This document shows positions 44,022 through 53,515 of a stretch of 64,000 nucleotides of DNA, in pieces. The position numbers and the translations under genes were made by a program. The first letter of the stretch is position 1. Every line of letters starts with the position of its first letter. The stretch lies in contig SYAL01000017.1 of assembly GCA_005787585.1 (NCBI GenBank), forward strand, positions 1 to 64,000, given 5' to 3'. A model generated the notes under the pieces. That model did not search any database. It saw only the letters and a list, made by a program, of their open reading frames with translations, and was not told the origin of the DNA. Source of the DNA: Bacteroidota bacterium. Its GTDB lineage: Bacteria; Bacteroidota; Bacteroidia; B-17B0; Aurantibacillaceae.

Positions 44022-44753
44022 ATGGCTATGAATTTAGTTTTAGATTTTGGAAATACACGAATTAAGTTAGGTCTTTTTAATAAAGATAGCCTAATTCAAT
44101 CTAAATTTTATAATTCTGTAAATGAATTATTAATTGATTTAAATCTGTTTCCTAAACTCATTCATTGCTTTATTTGTTCTGTTTCATCCCAACACGAATT
44201 GGTGTTAGAGCAATTAAAAAAAATAACTAATACTATTTTATTTGATGTTGATTCTAATTTACCCATTCAAAACTTTTATAAAAGCATTAATACTTTGGGC
44301 TATGATCGAATTGCAGCTTCGGTAGGTTCTTTTTGTTTATACCCAAATCAAAATGTTTTAACTATTGATGCGGGTACTTGTATTAAATATAATTTTGTAA
44401 ATAGTCATAATCAATTTTTAGGAGGCGCTATTTCTCCTGGTATAGCAATGAGATTAAAATCTATGCAAGAAAATACAGCGGCTTTACCTTTAGTTGATAT
44501 AGATTTAAATTATAATCAATTAGTTGGAGAAAATACCAATCAATCACTTTTAACGGGTGCTTTAATCGGATCTGCTTGCGAGATTGAGCAAATGATAAAC
44601 CTATATAACCTAAATTACGAAAATTTACAAGTAGTATTAACGGGAGGCGACGCAGATTATTTGTCTAAACAACTTAAAAATCGTTTCTTTAACAGCCCAA
44701 CAATTGTTATTCAAGGCCTAAACAACATATTAAATTATAATATTGAAAAATAA
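44022..44753 (+). CDS. coaX: Type III pantothenate kinase
   Basis: First step of coenzyme A synthesis. 243 residues of the ASKHA fold. LVLDFGNTRIKLGLF (5-19) binds phosphate, TIDAGTCIKYNFV (about 115-127) and GGAISPGIAMRLKSM (about 134-148) are the CoaX motifs, and VVLTGGDADYL is near the end. Two ATGs are available (44022 and 44028); I keep the first. The stop overlaps the start of the outer membrane protein gene by 11 bases. The chain coaX, outer membrane protein, lptC, small membrane protein is common in this phylum. Confidence 0.95.
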   Translation: MAMNLVLDFGNTRIKLGLFNKDSLIQSKFYNSVNELLIDLNLFPKLIHCFICSVSSQHELVLEQLKKITNTILFDVDSNLPIQNFYKSINTLGYDRIAASVGSFCLYPNQNVLTIDAGTCIKYNFVNSHNQFLGGAISPGIAMRLKSMQENTAALPLVDIDLNYNQLVGENTNQSLLTGALIGSACEIEQMINLYNLNYENLQVVLTGGDADYLSKQLKNRFFNSPTIVIQGLNNILNYNIEK

Positions 44754-46182
44754 AATTAATACTTTCTTTTTTTTGCTAATTGTTTTACCCACAATAGTTT
44801 TAAGTCAACTTAATACTTTTAGTCCATATTCACGTTATGGTTTGGGCGAAATATCGCCAACTACCCTAGCGCATAATTCAGGTATGGGCTTCACTTATAT
44901 TGCTCTTAGGCCCGATTCTACAATGCCTATTTTTATTAATACTGGTAATCCTGCATCTTATTCTTTAATTAAATACACCACTCTAGAAGTAGGTGGTTCT
45001 TTTTTGAATTCAAATTTTATTAGTGGAAGTAATTTAATAAAAAAATGGTCAACAAATTTTTCATATGGGGCTCTTGGTTTTCCTGTGATGAAAAATGGTG
45101 GTGCATGTTTTGGTATTATGCCCTTCACCAATGTTGGTTATGAAACTCAAGCAACTAATAACGAAAACGGAATTGGAAATGTAACGTATAAATATAGTGG
45201 AGAAGGAGGGTTAAATCGTGCATTTATAGGCTATGGTGTTATGCCTTTTAATTTGCAAGTTATTAAATTTAAAAATAAGCGTCTTTATATACCCGATTCT
45301 TTAAAGCGTTTATCCAAATTCGAATACAATTCTATATTTTTAGTTAAACAATTAATGAGTGATTTATCAATTGGTTTTAATGTAAATTATATTTTTGGTA
45401 ATCTTCAAAATAACACTAAAGTTATTTATCCAAACTCTCAATTGTATAACAATACGAATAGAATAAAGAGTGTTTCGTTAGGAAATTTTACAGCAAACTT
45501 TGGTGCACAAACTGCAATTTCAGTTGATTCGGTAAAATCAAAAAATGGTAAAAAAAGAGTACTGATTGAAAAATTAAAATTCACCTTTGGTTATTTTATA
45601 GCTCTAAATAATTCTTTAAAAGCAAATTATAATACTTTTATTTATAATTATACTAATGATAATTTTGGAAATGAATTTATTCGAGATACAGTTTTATCTC
45701 AAACGGATAGACAAGGGATTATTACCTTGCCTATAGAGCAAGGTTTTGGTATAGGATTTAAAAAAGGTGAACGTTTAAATGTAGTGGCTGATTTTGCAGT
45801 AACGAATTGGCAGGATTTTAAATATTTAGATGCAATAAATGAATTTAAAAATAACACAAGAGTATCTTTAGGCGCCAATTTTTTACCTGAAAAATATGCG
45901 GCTGGTAATTTGTCTTATTTTCGTCGTATTAATTACCGAATAGGTGCTTCATTTCAATCTGGTTATATAGATATTAAAAAAACATTACTCACAGATTATT
46001 TTATTTCTGCCGGAGTTGGCTTGCCAGTTGGTATAGGAAGATCATCTTCAATGGTCAATATTAGTTCACAGTTTGGGCAAATGGGTACATCAGTAAATAA
46101 TTTAATTAAAGATAATTATTGGCGTATAAATATTGGTTTTACCTTTTGCGACCGATGGTTTCAAAAATTTAAATACGATTAA
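44743..46182 (+). CDS. Outer membrane protein, FadL/porin-like, coaX-lptC neighbourhood
   Basis: 479 residues with a signal peptide (MKNKINTFFFLLIVLPTIVLSQ). Beta-barrel strand pattern throughout; the N-terminus LNTFSPYSRYGLGEIS is typical of a Bacteroidota outer membrane family that always sits between coaX and lptC. Ends INIGFTFCDRWFQKFKYD. The start is a TTG at 44743, 11 bases inside coaX; no in-frame ATG allows a signal peptide. lptC begins four bases after the stop. The association with LptC suggests an envelope role, but the ligand is unknown and I give no gene symbol. Confidence 0.82.
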   Translation: MKNKINTFFFLLIVLPTIVLSQLNTFSPYSRYGLGEISPTTLAHNSGMGFTYIALRPDSTMPIFINTGNPASYSLIKYTTLEVGGSFLNSNFISGSNLIKKWSTNFSYGALGFPVMKNGGACFGIMPFTNVGYETQATNNENGIGNVTYKYSGEGGLNRAFIGYGVMPFNLQVIKFKNKRLYIPDSLKRLSKFEYNSIFLVKQLMSDLSIGFNVNYIFGNLQNNTKVIYPNSQLYNNTNRIKSVSLGNFTANFGAQTAISVDSVKSKNGKKRVLIEKLKFTFGYFIALNNSLKANYNTFIYNYTNDNFGNEFIRDTVLSQTDRQGIITLPIEQGFGIGFKKGERLNVVADFAVTNWQDFKYLDAINEFKNNTRVSLGANFLPEKYAAGNLSYFRRINYRIGASFQSGYIDIKKTLLTDYFISAGVGLPVGIGRSSSMVNISSQFGQMGTSVNNLIKDNYWRINIGFTFCDRWFQKFKYD

Positions 46183-46185
46183 TTT

Positions 46186-46737
46186 TTGTTAAAACAATTT
46201 ATTATATTGCTAATATCTTGCTTGTCATTAATGACTTGTACAAATGATATGAAAGAGGTGATGATATTGCCTAAAAAAGAATTAAGACCAAGCCAAATTG
46301 GTGATAGTATCACCCTGCTTTATTCAGATAGTTCTCATCTTAAAGTGGTTTTAAAAGCCAATCGAATGCTAATTTTTAATAAAAATATTAAAGAGCCTTA
46401 TACTCTTTTACCAAAAGGACTATTTGTTACTTTTTTTGATGATCAAGAAAAAGTTTCAGCCACACTCAGAGCTAATTATGGTATTCGGTATGATCTAAAA
46501 AAGCAAATGGAAGCTAAATATGCTGTTGAATTAATTAATAAAGATGGCACAAAGCTTGAAACTGAAAAACTAATCTGGAACGAAGTAACCCAAAAAATTT
46601 ATACCGATGCATTTGTAAAAATAACAAATCGTAAAGAAATTATTATGGGTACAGGCATGGAAAGTAATCAAGATTTTACAAAATATGAAATTAAACATAT
46701 AACTGGGCAAATACTAATAAACACTGATGAAAAATAA
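46186..46737 (+). CDS. lptC: LptC-like LPS export periplasmic protein (lipoprotein)
   Basis: Periplasmic bridge part of the LPS transport chain. 183 residues, with TTG start at 46186. The N-terminus MLKQFIILLISCLSLMTCTN has a lipobox-like LMTC, so it may be a lipoprotein in place of a membrane anchor. The jelly-roll pattern (DSSHLKVVLKANRMLIFNKN, VSATLRANYGIRYD, KLETEKLIWNEVTQKIYTDAFVKITN, IMGTGMESNQDFTKYEI) matches LptC of Bacteroidota. It overlaps the next gene by 11 bases. The lptA-lptB-lptD partners are not in the window. Confidence 0.9.
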   Translation: MLKQFIILLISCLSLMTCTNDMKEVMILPKKELRPSQIGDSITLLYSDSSHLKVVLKANRMLIFNKNIKEPYTLLPKGLFVTFFDDQEKVSATLRANYGIRYDLKKQMEAKYAVELINKDGTKLETEKLIWNEVTQKIYTDAFVKITNRKEIIMGTGMESNQDFTKYEIKHITGQILINTDEK

Positions 46738-46981
46738 TAATTTACAACTCAAAATATTTATTTTTTTAGAACGTTTATGGCTATCGTCATCAATTTTAAG
46801 CGTTTTTTGTATGGTTTATTTTTTAATAATTAAAGATAATGATAGCGCCGTTTTATTTTTTGGTTTTTTTATTTTATCTTCTTTGTTATATTTGATGAGA
46901 AAGCGCCAAAGAGCTCGTTTTGAATCGCAATTAAAAAAGAAAGAAGAAACTGAGCACAAAAGTAGCACACAAAATAATTAA
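46727..46981 (+). CDS. Small membrane protein downstream of lptC
   Basis: 84 residues with two predicted helices (about 9-32 and 38-57) and a basic, then Lys/Glu-rich tail (MRKRQRARFESQLKKKEETEHK). It overlaps the lptC end by 11 bases and lies seven bases before the ABC permease, so it is embedded in an operon. I do not recognise a family with function; conserved position next to lptC in this phylum is from memory. Start ATG 46727. Confidence 0.65.
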   Translation: MKNNNLQLKIFIFLERLWLSSSILSVFCMVYFLIIKDNDSAVLFFGFFILSSLLYLMRKRQRARFESQLKKKEETEHKSSTQNN

Positions 46982-46988
46982 ATAACAA

Positions 46989-48230
46989 ATGTTTTTTGTC
47001 CTTTTAAAAGAAAGTTTAATTTTTGCTTGGCAGTCTTTATTATCAAATAAATTACGTTCTTTTTTAAGTTTATTAGGAATCACCATTGGTATTTTTGCTA
47101 TTATTTTAGTGTTTACGATTTTAGATGGTTTAGAGAATAATATCCGAGGTAGCATACAATCTTTAGGAAATAACGTAGTTTATATACAAAAATGGCCTTG
47201 GTCTTTTGGGCCAGATTATCCATGGTGGAAATATATAAATCGTCCAACACCAAAATATCATGAACTAGACGAGTTGCAAACGCGATGTAAAACTACTCAA
47301 GCCATTGCTTATAGATTGGGCGCTCGTAAAACAATTAAATATAAATCAAATAGTATTAAAAACGCATCAGTTGCTGGAATTTCTTATGAATTTTATAAAA
47401 TTAAAAACTTTGATTTAAGCGATGGCCGTTATTTTACTCAAAACGAAATTGAAGCTGGATACGCTGTTGTTATTATTGGTGCTAATATTGCAGCAGGCTT
47501 ATTTCCAAATCAAGACCCTATCGGAAAAGAAATTATAATTGGTGGCCGAAAAGCAAATGTAATTGGGGTAATTAAAAAAGAAGGTGAAAGTTTATTAGGA
47601 ATTAGTTTTGACTATCAGGCCATTACCCCATTTAATTTTGCCCGATACATTATTGATACTAAGTCTGAAAATTCAGACCCTATTATTTATGTAAAAGCAA
47701 AAAATAATATTTCTAACGATGAAATGATTGACGAATTAACGGGTTTGATGCGTGCCATTAGAAAAATAAAGCCAATTGCTGAGCCTAATTTTGCATTAAA
47801 CGAAACCAGTTTATTAAGTAAAGGGTTTGATAGTTTATTTGAAGTTATTGGAATAGCAGGCTGGATTATTGGAGGCTTTTCAATTTTAGTAGGCGGCTTT
47901 GGCATTGCAAATATTATGTTTGTTTCAGTCAAAGAAAGGACAAATTTAATTGGTATCCAAAAAAGTTTAGGCGCAAAAAATATTTTCATCCTAATTCAAT
48001 TTTTAGGTGAAAGTGTTTTACTAAGTTTTATTGGTGGTTTTTTTGGTTTATTACTCACATACATAATTACAATTTTAGGAAAAGATATTGTTGGAATGGA
48101 AATAAGTTTAACGGGTACTAATATTATTTTAGGTTTTACCATCTCTATTTTGATAGGAATAATAAGTGGATTTATTCCCGCTTATAGTGCTTCGCAACTA
48201 GATCCTGTTGAAGCAATTAGAATAAATTAA
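46989..48230 (+). CDS. ABC transporter permease, MacB/FtsX type
   Basis: 413 residues with the MacB_PCD/FtsX layout: one helix near residues 20-42 (LLGITIGIFAIILVFTIL), a long periplasmic domain (about 50-270), then three helices (about 280-310, 335-360, 370-400). VSVKERTNLIGIQKSLGAKNIFILIQFLGES is the conserved coupling region. It has no ATPase gene nearby, so it must pair with an ATP-binding protein elsewhere, perhaps for lipoprotein or efflux. It may be cotranscribed with the upstream small gene (seven bases). Confidence 0.9.
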   Translation: MFFVLLKESLIFAWQSLLSNKLRSFLSLLGITIGIFAIILVFTILDGLENNIRGSIQSLGNNVVYIQKWPWSFGPDYPWWKYINRPTPKYHELDELQTRCKTTQAIAYRLGARKTIKYKSNSIKNASVAGISYEFYKIKNFDLSDGRYFTQNEIEAGYAVVIIGANIAAGLFPNQDPIGKEIIIGGRKANVIGVIKKEGESLLGISFDYQAITPFNFARYIIDTKSENSDPIIYVKAKNNISNDEMIDELTGLMRAIRKIKPIAEPNFALNETSLLSKGFDSLFEVIGIAGWIIGGFSILVGGFGIANIMFVSVKERTNLIGIQKSLGAKNIFILIQFLGESVLLSFIGGFFGLLLTYIITILGKDIVGMEISLTGTNIILGFTISILIGIISGFIPAYSASQLDPVEAIRIN

Positions 48231-48243
48231 AATATTATTAATA

Positions 48244-48582
48244 ATGAAAAGACCTCGAATTATAACAGCTTTTTGTATTTTAGGATATTTATCTGTAATC
48301 TTTACTTTTCCTCAGGTTTTTTCGCCAGCAATAAAAAAAATAGGGCTTTTTGTTCCTGCAATTTTTGGCGTTTTAGTTGCTGCTTATTTTATTGCTTGTG
48401 TTGGTTTATGGCATTTCAAAAAATGGGGCGCCGAACTTTATCTCATTTCTTTCTTTTCTAAAACTTTTTTTTATTTAATTATTCAGGATACTGGCATTAG
48501 TTTTTATGTTGGAATACTTACCGCTATTATTTTTTCTTTTATTTTACTTCGTTATTACCCCAAAATGGATAAAAATTTGTAA
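48244..48582 (+). CDS. Small four-helix membrane protein, unknown
   Basis: 112 residues, nearly all hydrophobic, about four helices (8-27, 36-56, 63-83, 88-105). Not recognised, though the pattern resembles small integral membrane proteins next to ABC permeases. The ATG at 48244 is 13 bases after the permease stop, so cotranscription is likely. No charged catalytic motif. Composition fits neighbours. A spacer of 165 A/T-rich bases follows before recQ. Confidence 0.55.
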   Translation: MKRPRIITAFCILGYLSVIFTFPQVFSPAIKKIGLFVPAIFGVLVAAYFIACVGLWHFKKWGAELYLISFFSKTFFYLIIQDTGISFYVGILTAIIFSFILLRYYPKMDKNL

Positions 48583-48747
48583 TTTTTTTGTTTATTTAAT
48601 TCCTTTATTTATTAAAAATACTTAAATATTTTATTTTGTAAAAAAAACAAATAAAATAAAGTTTTTTTTGTATATCTTTATTAAGAATTGAAAAATTCAA
48701 AAAAATCCACTTAAAAACTCAAATAGTCATAATATTTATCTCAAATA

Positions 48748-50961
48748 ATGATTGCCGAAATAAAGACCTCAAAAATTACAGCTACTCTAAAAAAATTTTT
48801 TGGATTTAATGGATTTAAAGGAACTCAAGAAAAAATAATAAAAAATATACTAAGCGGTCGAGATACGTTTGTAATTATGCCAACTGGTGGAGGTAAAAGT
48901 TTATGCTATCAGTTACCCGCAATCATTAGCGAAGGAACAGCCATTGTTGTTTCGCCTCTTATTGCTTTAATGAAAAACCAAGTGGATGCCATAAGAGGTT
49001 TTAGTAATGAAACCGGCATTGCCCATTTTTTAAATTCGTCATTAAATAAAAGCGATACCGCTCAGGTAAAAAAAGATGTTTTATCTGGTAAAACAAAATT
49101 ACTTTATATTGCTCCTGAAACTTTAACTAAAGAAGATAATATTGTTTTTTTTAAGGAGTTTAAAATTTCATTTTTTGCTATTGATGAGGCACATTGTATT
49201 TCTGAATGGGGCCATGATTTTAGGCCTGAATATCGGCGATTAAGACCAATCATTGAAGCTGTAGGCAATGTTCCGGTAATTGCATTAACTGCTACTGCCA
49301 CTCCTAAAGTTCAGCATGATATTCAAAAAAATTTAGGTATGTTAGAAGCTGATTTATTTAAATCATCGTTTAATCGCGATAACCTTTATTACGATATTAG
49401 AGCCAAACAAAACGTTAATAAAGAAATTATTAAATATGTAAAAAACAATAGTGGTAAAAGTGGAATTATTTATTGCTTAAGTAGAAAAAAAGTTGAAGAG
49501 GTTGCCAACGAACTAAAAGCTAACGGAATTAAGGCAGCCCCCTATCATGCAGGATTAGATTCTAAAGAACGTGGGCTTACTCAAGATATGTTTTTAATGG
49601 AAGACTTGCATGTAATTGTTGCAACTATCGCTTTTGGTATGGGAATAGATAAGCCCGATGTTCGTTTTGTAATTCATCACGATATTCCAAAATCATTAGA
49701 AGGTTATTATCAAGAAACCGGAAGAGCCGGAAGAGATGGAGGTGAAGGAAATTGTATAACGTTTTACAGTAACGACGATATCGTAAAATTAGAAAAGTTT
49801 ATGAAGGATAAGCCGGTAGCTGAACAAGAAATCGGAAAACAAATGTTATCAGAAACATCTTCTTTTGCTGAATCAAATAGCTGTCGCAGAAAATTTTTAT
49901 TACATTATTTTGGAGAAGAATTTGATGAATCAAAATGTAACGAAATGTGCGATAATTGTCGCCATCCTAAACAAAAGTTTGAGGCAAAAGAAGACCTAGA
50001 GTTAGCATTAGAATGTGTTCTCGAAATAAAAGAAAAACATAAAATTAAAGATGTTATTAATGTTTTAATGGGTATGCTAACTGCCACTGCTAAAACATAC
50101 AAACAAAATATTTTAGAAACATGGGGTAAAGGAATTGATCACGATAAGGATGATAAATTTTGGATGTCTATTTTACGTCAAGCCATTGTTAACGGATTTT
50201 TATCAAAAGATATAGAAAATTATGGTTTATTAAAAATTACAGAAAAGGGCAGAGGCTTTCTTAAAAAGCCAGCTAGTATAAAATTTACTAGAGATAATCA
50301 TTTTAGTAAAACTAATAATGCGTTTGGTGATGATTCATTTACTGATGATAAAATTGGAAGCAGTACTTCTGATGAGGTCTTATTTTCTCTATTAAAAGAT
50401 TTAGTAAAAAAAACAGCCAAATCAAAAAATTTACCTCCTTATGTTATTTTTCAAGAACCTTCTCTCGAGGAAATGGCTATTCAATATCCTATTAATATGG
50501 AGGAAATGATCAAAATAAGCGGTGTAGGTTCGGGTAAAGCTGCTAAGTTTGGGAAGCCTTTTATCGAATTAATTAAATCTTATGTAGAAGAAAATGACAT
50601 CGAACGCCCAGTTGATATGGTTATTAAATCGGTAGTCAATAAATCTGGTTTAAAAGTTTACATCATTCAAAACATAGATCGTAAAATTGGGTTAAGAGAA
50701 ATGGCAAAAAGTAAAAACTTAAGCTTGCCAAATTTATTAACCGAAATAGAAACTATTGTTGAATCAGGCACAAAACTTAATATCAACTATTTTATTGATG
50801 ATATAATGGATGAAGAAAAACAAGATGAGATTTTAAAATATTTTAAAGAAAGCGATTCTGGTGATATCTCATTAGCATTAAAAGAATTAGGCGAAAACGA
50901 ATATTCTGAAGAAGAAATTAGAGCCGTTCGAATAAAATTTTTATCTGATTTTGCTAACTAA
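48748..50961 (+). CDS. recQ: ATP-dependent DNA helicase RecQ
   Basis: 3'-5' helicase for recombination repair and fork restart. 737 residues. Walker A MPTGGGKS (44-51), DEAH box at 146-149 (FFAIDEAHCISEWGHDFR), motif VI YYQETGRAGRDG, and a zinc-binding RQC region (SCRRKFLLHYFGEEF... CNEMCDNC, about 377-405). An HRDC-like domain follows (about 565-635) and then a charged 70-residue C-terminal domain. Long for RecQ (E. coli 610), but this length is usual in Bacteroidota. Separate transcription unit. Confidence 0.96.
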   Translation: MIAEIKTSKITATLKKFFGFNGFKGTQEKIIKNILSGRDTFVIMPTGGGKSLCYQLPAIISEGTAIVVSPLIALMKNQVDAIRGFSNETGIAHFLNSSLNKSDTAQVKKDVLSGKTKLLYIAPETLTKEDNIVFFKEFKISFFAIDEAHCISEWGHDFRPEYRRLRPIIEAVGNVPVIALTATATPKVQHDIQKNLGMLEADLFKSSFNRDNLYYDIRAKQNVNKEIIKYVKNNSGKSGIIYCLSRKKVEEVANELKANGIKAAPYHAGLDSKERGLTQDMFLMEDLHVIVATIAFGMGIDKPDVRFVIHHDIPKSLEGYYQETGRAGRDGGEGNCITFYSNDDIVKLEKFMKDKPVAEQEIGKQMLSETSSFAESNSCRRKFLLHYFGEEFDESKCNEMCDNCRHPKQKFEAKEDLELALECVLEIKEKHKIKDVINVLMGMLTATAKTYKQNILETWGKGIDHDKDDKFWMSILRQAIVNGFLSKDIENYGLLKITEKGRGFLKKPASIKFTRDNHFSKTNNAFGDDSFTDDKIGSSTSDEVLFSLLKDLVKKTAKSKNLPPYVIFQEPSLEEMAIQYPINMEEMIKISGVGSGKAAKFGKPFIELIKSYVEENDIERPVDMVIKSVVNKSGLKVYIIQNIDRKIGLREMAKSKNLSLPNLLTEIETIVESGTKLNINYFIDDIMDEEKQDEILKYFKESDSGDISLALKELGENEYSEEEIRAVRIKFLSDFAN

Positions 50962-51013
50962 TATCTATTTATTAAACTAATACTTTTCTATTTGTTTTTA
51001 CGTTATTAAAATA

Positions 51014-52585
51014 ATGTTTACAGATAAAACACACAATTCTATTTATTTATTTGGCCTTTGTAGTTTGGGTTTTGGTATTATGCTAGGAAGTTCGCCAACA
51101 AGTATCGCCCAAGTATTACTACTAACAAATTGGGTTATAGAACGAGACTTTTTAAGAAAATGGCAACAATTAAAACAAAATATTTTATTTTGGATTTTAA
51201 GCTCAGTTTTTTTTATACATCTTTTGGGTATGTTATACTCTCAAGATTTATTGACAGCTTTTCATGATTTAAGAACAAAAATACCTTTAGTCTTGGCACC
51301 TCTAGTTTTTTTTACTTCTCGCCCTCTTAAACAAAAAGAATTATATTATATTTTTTATGCCTTTTTATTAGGGTGTTTTTTAAACATCACTTGGTGTATA
51401 GTATATAGCTTTATCCTTCATCATGGCTTATCGGTCAGAGAAGTATCTCGTTTTATGAGTCATATTCGCCTGGGATTGTTTATAAATTTAGCCATCGCCA
51501 TTTTAGTATATCTAGTTTTTGAAATTCAAAGTAAGTATAAAAAAATAATTATTTTTTGTTTATTAATCTTCTTTGTTTCAGCCTTATTTATTTTGGGTTT
51601 AGCTTCGGGTATTGTCAACTTTTTTTGTATTGCTTTTTTTATATTTATTTATTTATTTTTTATGCAAAAATCATTTATTAAATATACAATGCTTATTATT
51701 TTTATTTGTTTGACTGGATATTCGTTTTTTTATTTAAAAGGAGTTTATCGTCAACAACTATCTGTAAAACAATCTTTATATAATACAAAACAAGAAAAAA
51801 GTAGCTCGGGTAATTTATATTTTCACTATGATTTTACAGGACAAAAAGAAAATGGAAATTATGTGTTAATTAATATTCAACCTGAAGAATTAAAAAGAGA
51901 ATGGAACAAACAAATGCCAACTGATAGTTTTTCTTTTAAACCCAAAGAACATAATTTAGAAATTTACGAAGTACTTGTTAGGTATCTTTCAAGCAAAGGT
52001 TTATCAAAAGATTCTGATGGTATAAATAATTTATCAAAAACTGATAAATGGAATATAACTCATCATATAACTAATTTTTTGTATCCTGACTGGTCGTTTA
52101 TACATAAAAGACTTTACGAATTAATTAACGAAATTGATGAATATCAAAATGGACGTAATTTAAATGGACATTCTCTCACCATGAGATTATATTTTTGGAA
52201 AGCAGCTTTGTATATTATTAAAGATCACCCATTATTTGGTGTTGGTACAGGAGATGTACAATTAGAACTTAATAAAACTTATAGTAAAACAAAATCTCCT
52301 CTCGAACCAAAATGGTATAAACGACCACATAATCAATTCATAACTATTTCTGTTTCACTCGGATTAATTGGCTTGTTGTTTTTTATCTGCAGCCTTATTT
52401 ATCCAGTTATTGCATTAAATAAATTTTTACCTATTTTATATTGGCCTTTTTTTATTTTAGCAATAAATTCCTTTATTTTAGAAGATACTTTAGAATCTCA
52501 AGCTGGAATTAGTTTTTTCGCAATTTTTAATACTTTGTTTTTAAGCTTTGCTTATTTTAAAAAACAACAAAGTCTTTTGGATTAA
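51014..52585 (+). CDS. O-antigen ligase-like membrane protein (Wzy_C family)
   Basis: 523 residues, about ten to twelve helices. Three helices near 15-35, 60-75 and 90-110 start the protein; a large polar loop covers about 245-385, and the Wzy_C signature is in HPLFGVGTGDVQLELN (about 405-420) with RPHNQFITISVSLGLIGLLFF (about 435-455), where the His is the likely catalytic base. Function in transfer of O-antigen or similar glycan to lipid A core is inferred from the fold. The 3' end overlaps the M23 peptidase gene by 29 bases convergently. Lone gene with no glycan cluster around. Confidence 0.85.
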   Translation: MFTDKTHNSIYLFGLCSLGFGIMLGSSPTSIAQVLLLTNWVIERDFLRKWQQLKQNILFWILSSVFFIHLLGMLYSQDLLTAFHDLRTKIPLVLAPLVFFTSRPLKQKELYYIFYAFLLGCFLNITWCIVYSFILHHGLSVREVSRFMSHIRLGLFINLAIAILVYLVFEIQSKYKKIIIFCLLIFFVSALFILGLASGIVNFFCIAFFIFIYLFFMQKSFIKYTMLIIFICLTGYSFFYLKGVYRQQLSVKQSLYNTKQEKSSSGNLYFHYDFTGQKENGNYVLINIQPEELKREWNKQMPTDSFSFKPKEHNLEIYEVLVRYLSSKGLSKDSDGINNLSKTDKWNITHHITNFLYPDWSFIHKRLYELINEIDEYQNGRNLNGHSLTMRLYFWKAALYIIKDHPLFGVGTGDVQLELNKTYSKTKSPLEPKWYKRPHNQFITISVSLGLIGLLFFICSLIYPVIALNKFLPILYWPFFILAINSFILEDTLESQAGISFFAIFNTLFLSFAYFKKQQSLLD

Positions 52586-53429
52586 TTGCAACGCCATTAA
52601 GCCATAATTCGAAGTGTAAATGTGGGCCACGACTATTTTCTCCACTATTGCCAACAATACCAATTACATCGCCTAATTTTACCCTATCGCCAGTTTTTTT
52701 TAGCAAGGCCGAACAGTGCTTATATATTGTTACAAGATTATTATTGTGTTGAATTTGAATAACGTTACCATCCTCGGCCGAAAATGAACTAAAAATAACT
52801 GTGCCGTCTAGCGTTGATTTAATAGTTTCCTCAGATTTTGTAACTATGTCTATTCCATAATGTCCGTTACTTTCAGAAAATGAATTGCTAATGTATCCGT
52901 TCGTTGGTGTAAAAAATACAACTTCACTTAAACCTTTGTATTTTAATTTAGCTACATTATTTTTGCTGTTATTTTTATTTTCTTCAAATTCTTTTCTAAA
53001 AGAAATATCGTTTTCGCTGGGATTCAATTTTAATTTGTTGTATTTATTGGTGCTATCTTTTTTAGGTTTTTCAATTGATTTTTCTTTTTTTTCGTTTAGA
53101 ACATCTAAAATACTTGTTAAATATAGTTGTCTGGATTTTAAGGCATCTTCTATTGAGTCGGTTTTAAAACTTAGTCTTAAAATTTTCTTTTGTTCGCTTA
53201 AATCACCGTAACCTGGAATGTATTCTCGCAATGGACTTAAGGCAACTACCATTATTATTACACTGGTTAAAATGATAATTAGCATGAAAACTCCAATAAT
53301 TAATGATAAAGGAGTTAATTTAATTGAGATTTTTTCTTTAAAGCTAGAATCATTCAACAAAATAAGTCGATACTTACTTCTCAAAATTTCACGAAATCGC
53401 TTTAATTTTATATTTTCTTTCTCAGCCAT
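52557..53429 (-). CDS. M23 family metallopeptidase, membrane-anchored
   Basis: LytM-like peptidoglycan endopeptidase. I start at ATG 53427-53429 (290 aa), giving MAEKENIKLKRFREIL as for homologues; the frame runs 15 codons further up but that piece looks unlike the family. One helix at about 40-63 anchors it; a coiled-coil rich linker (about 75-160) leads to the M23 domain with zinc ligands in GHYGIDIV and the HxH motif in GPHLHFELW (about 272-280). All four zinc-binding/catalytic positions seem present. 3' end overlaps the O-antigen ligase gene by 29 bases. Confidence 0.9.
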   Translation of the reverse strand: MAEKENIKLKRFREILRSKYRLILLNDSSFKEKISIKLTPLSLIIGVFMLIIILTSVIIMVVALSPLREYIPGYGDLSEQKKILRLSFKTDSIEDALKSRQLYLTSILDVLNEKKEKSIEKPKKDSTNKYNKLKLNPSENDISFRKEFEENKNNSKNNVAKLKYKGLSEVVFFTPTNGYISNSFSESNGHYGIDIVTKSEETIKSTLDGTVIFSSFSAEDGNVIQIQHNNNLVTIYKHCSALLKKTGDRVKLGDVIGIVGNSGENSRGPHLHFELWLNGVAINPKDFVVF

Positions 53430-53515
53430 TATTTGTAAAGATGCAAAAAATATTTTTTTTAAAGAAACTTGCAAAACACTTAAAGTTTTCTTAGTTTTAC
53501 ACCCTATTTTTTAAA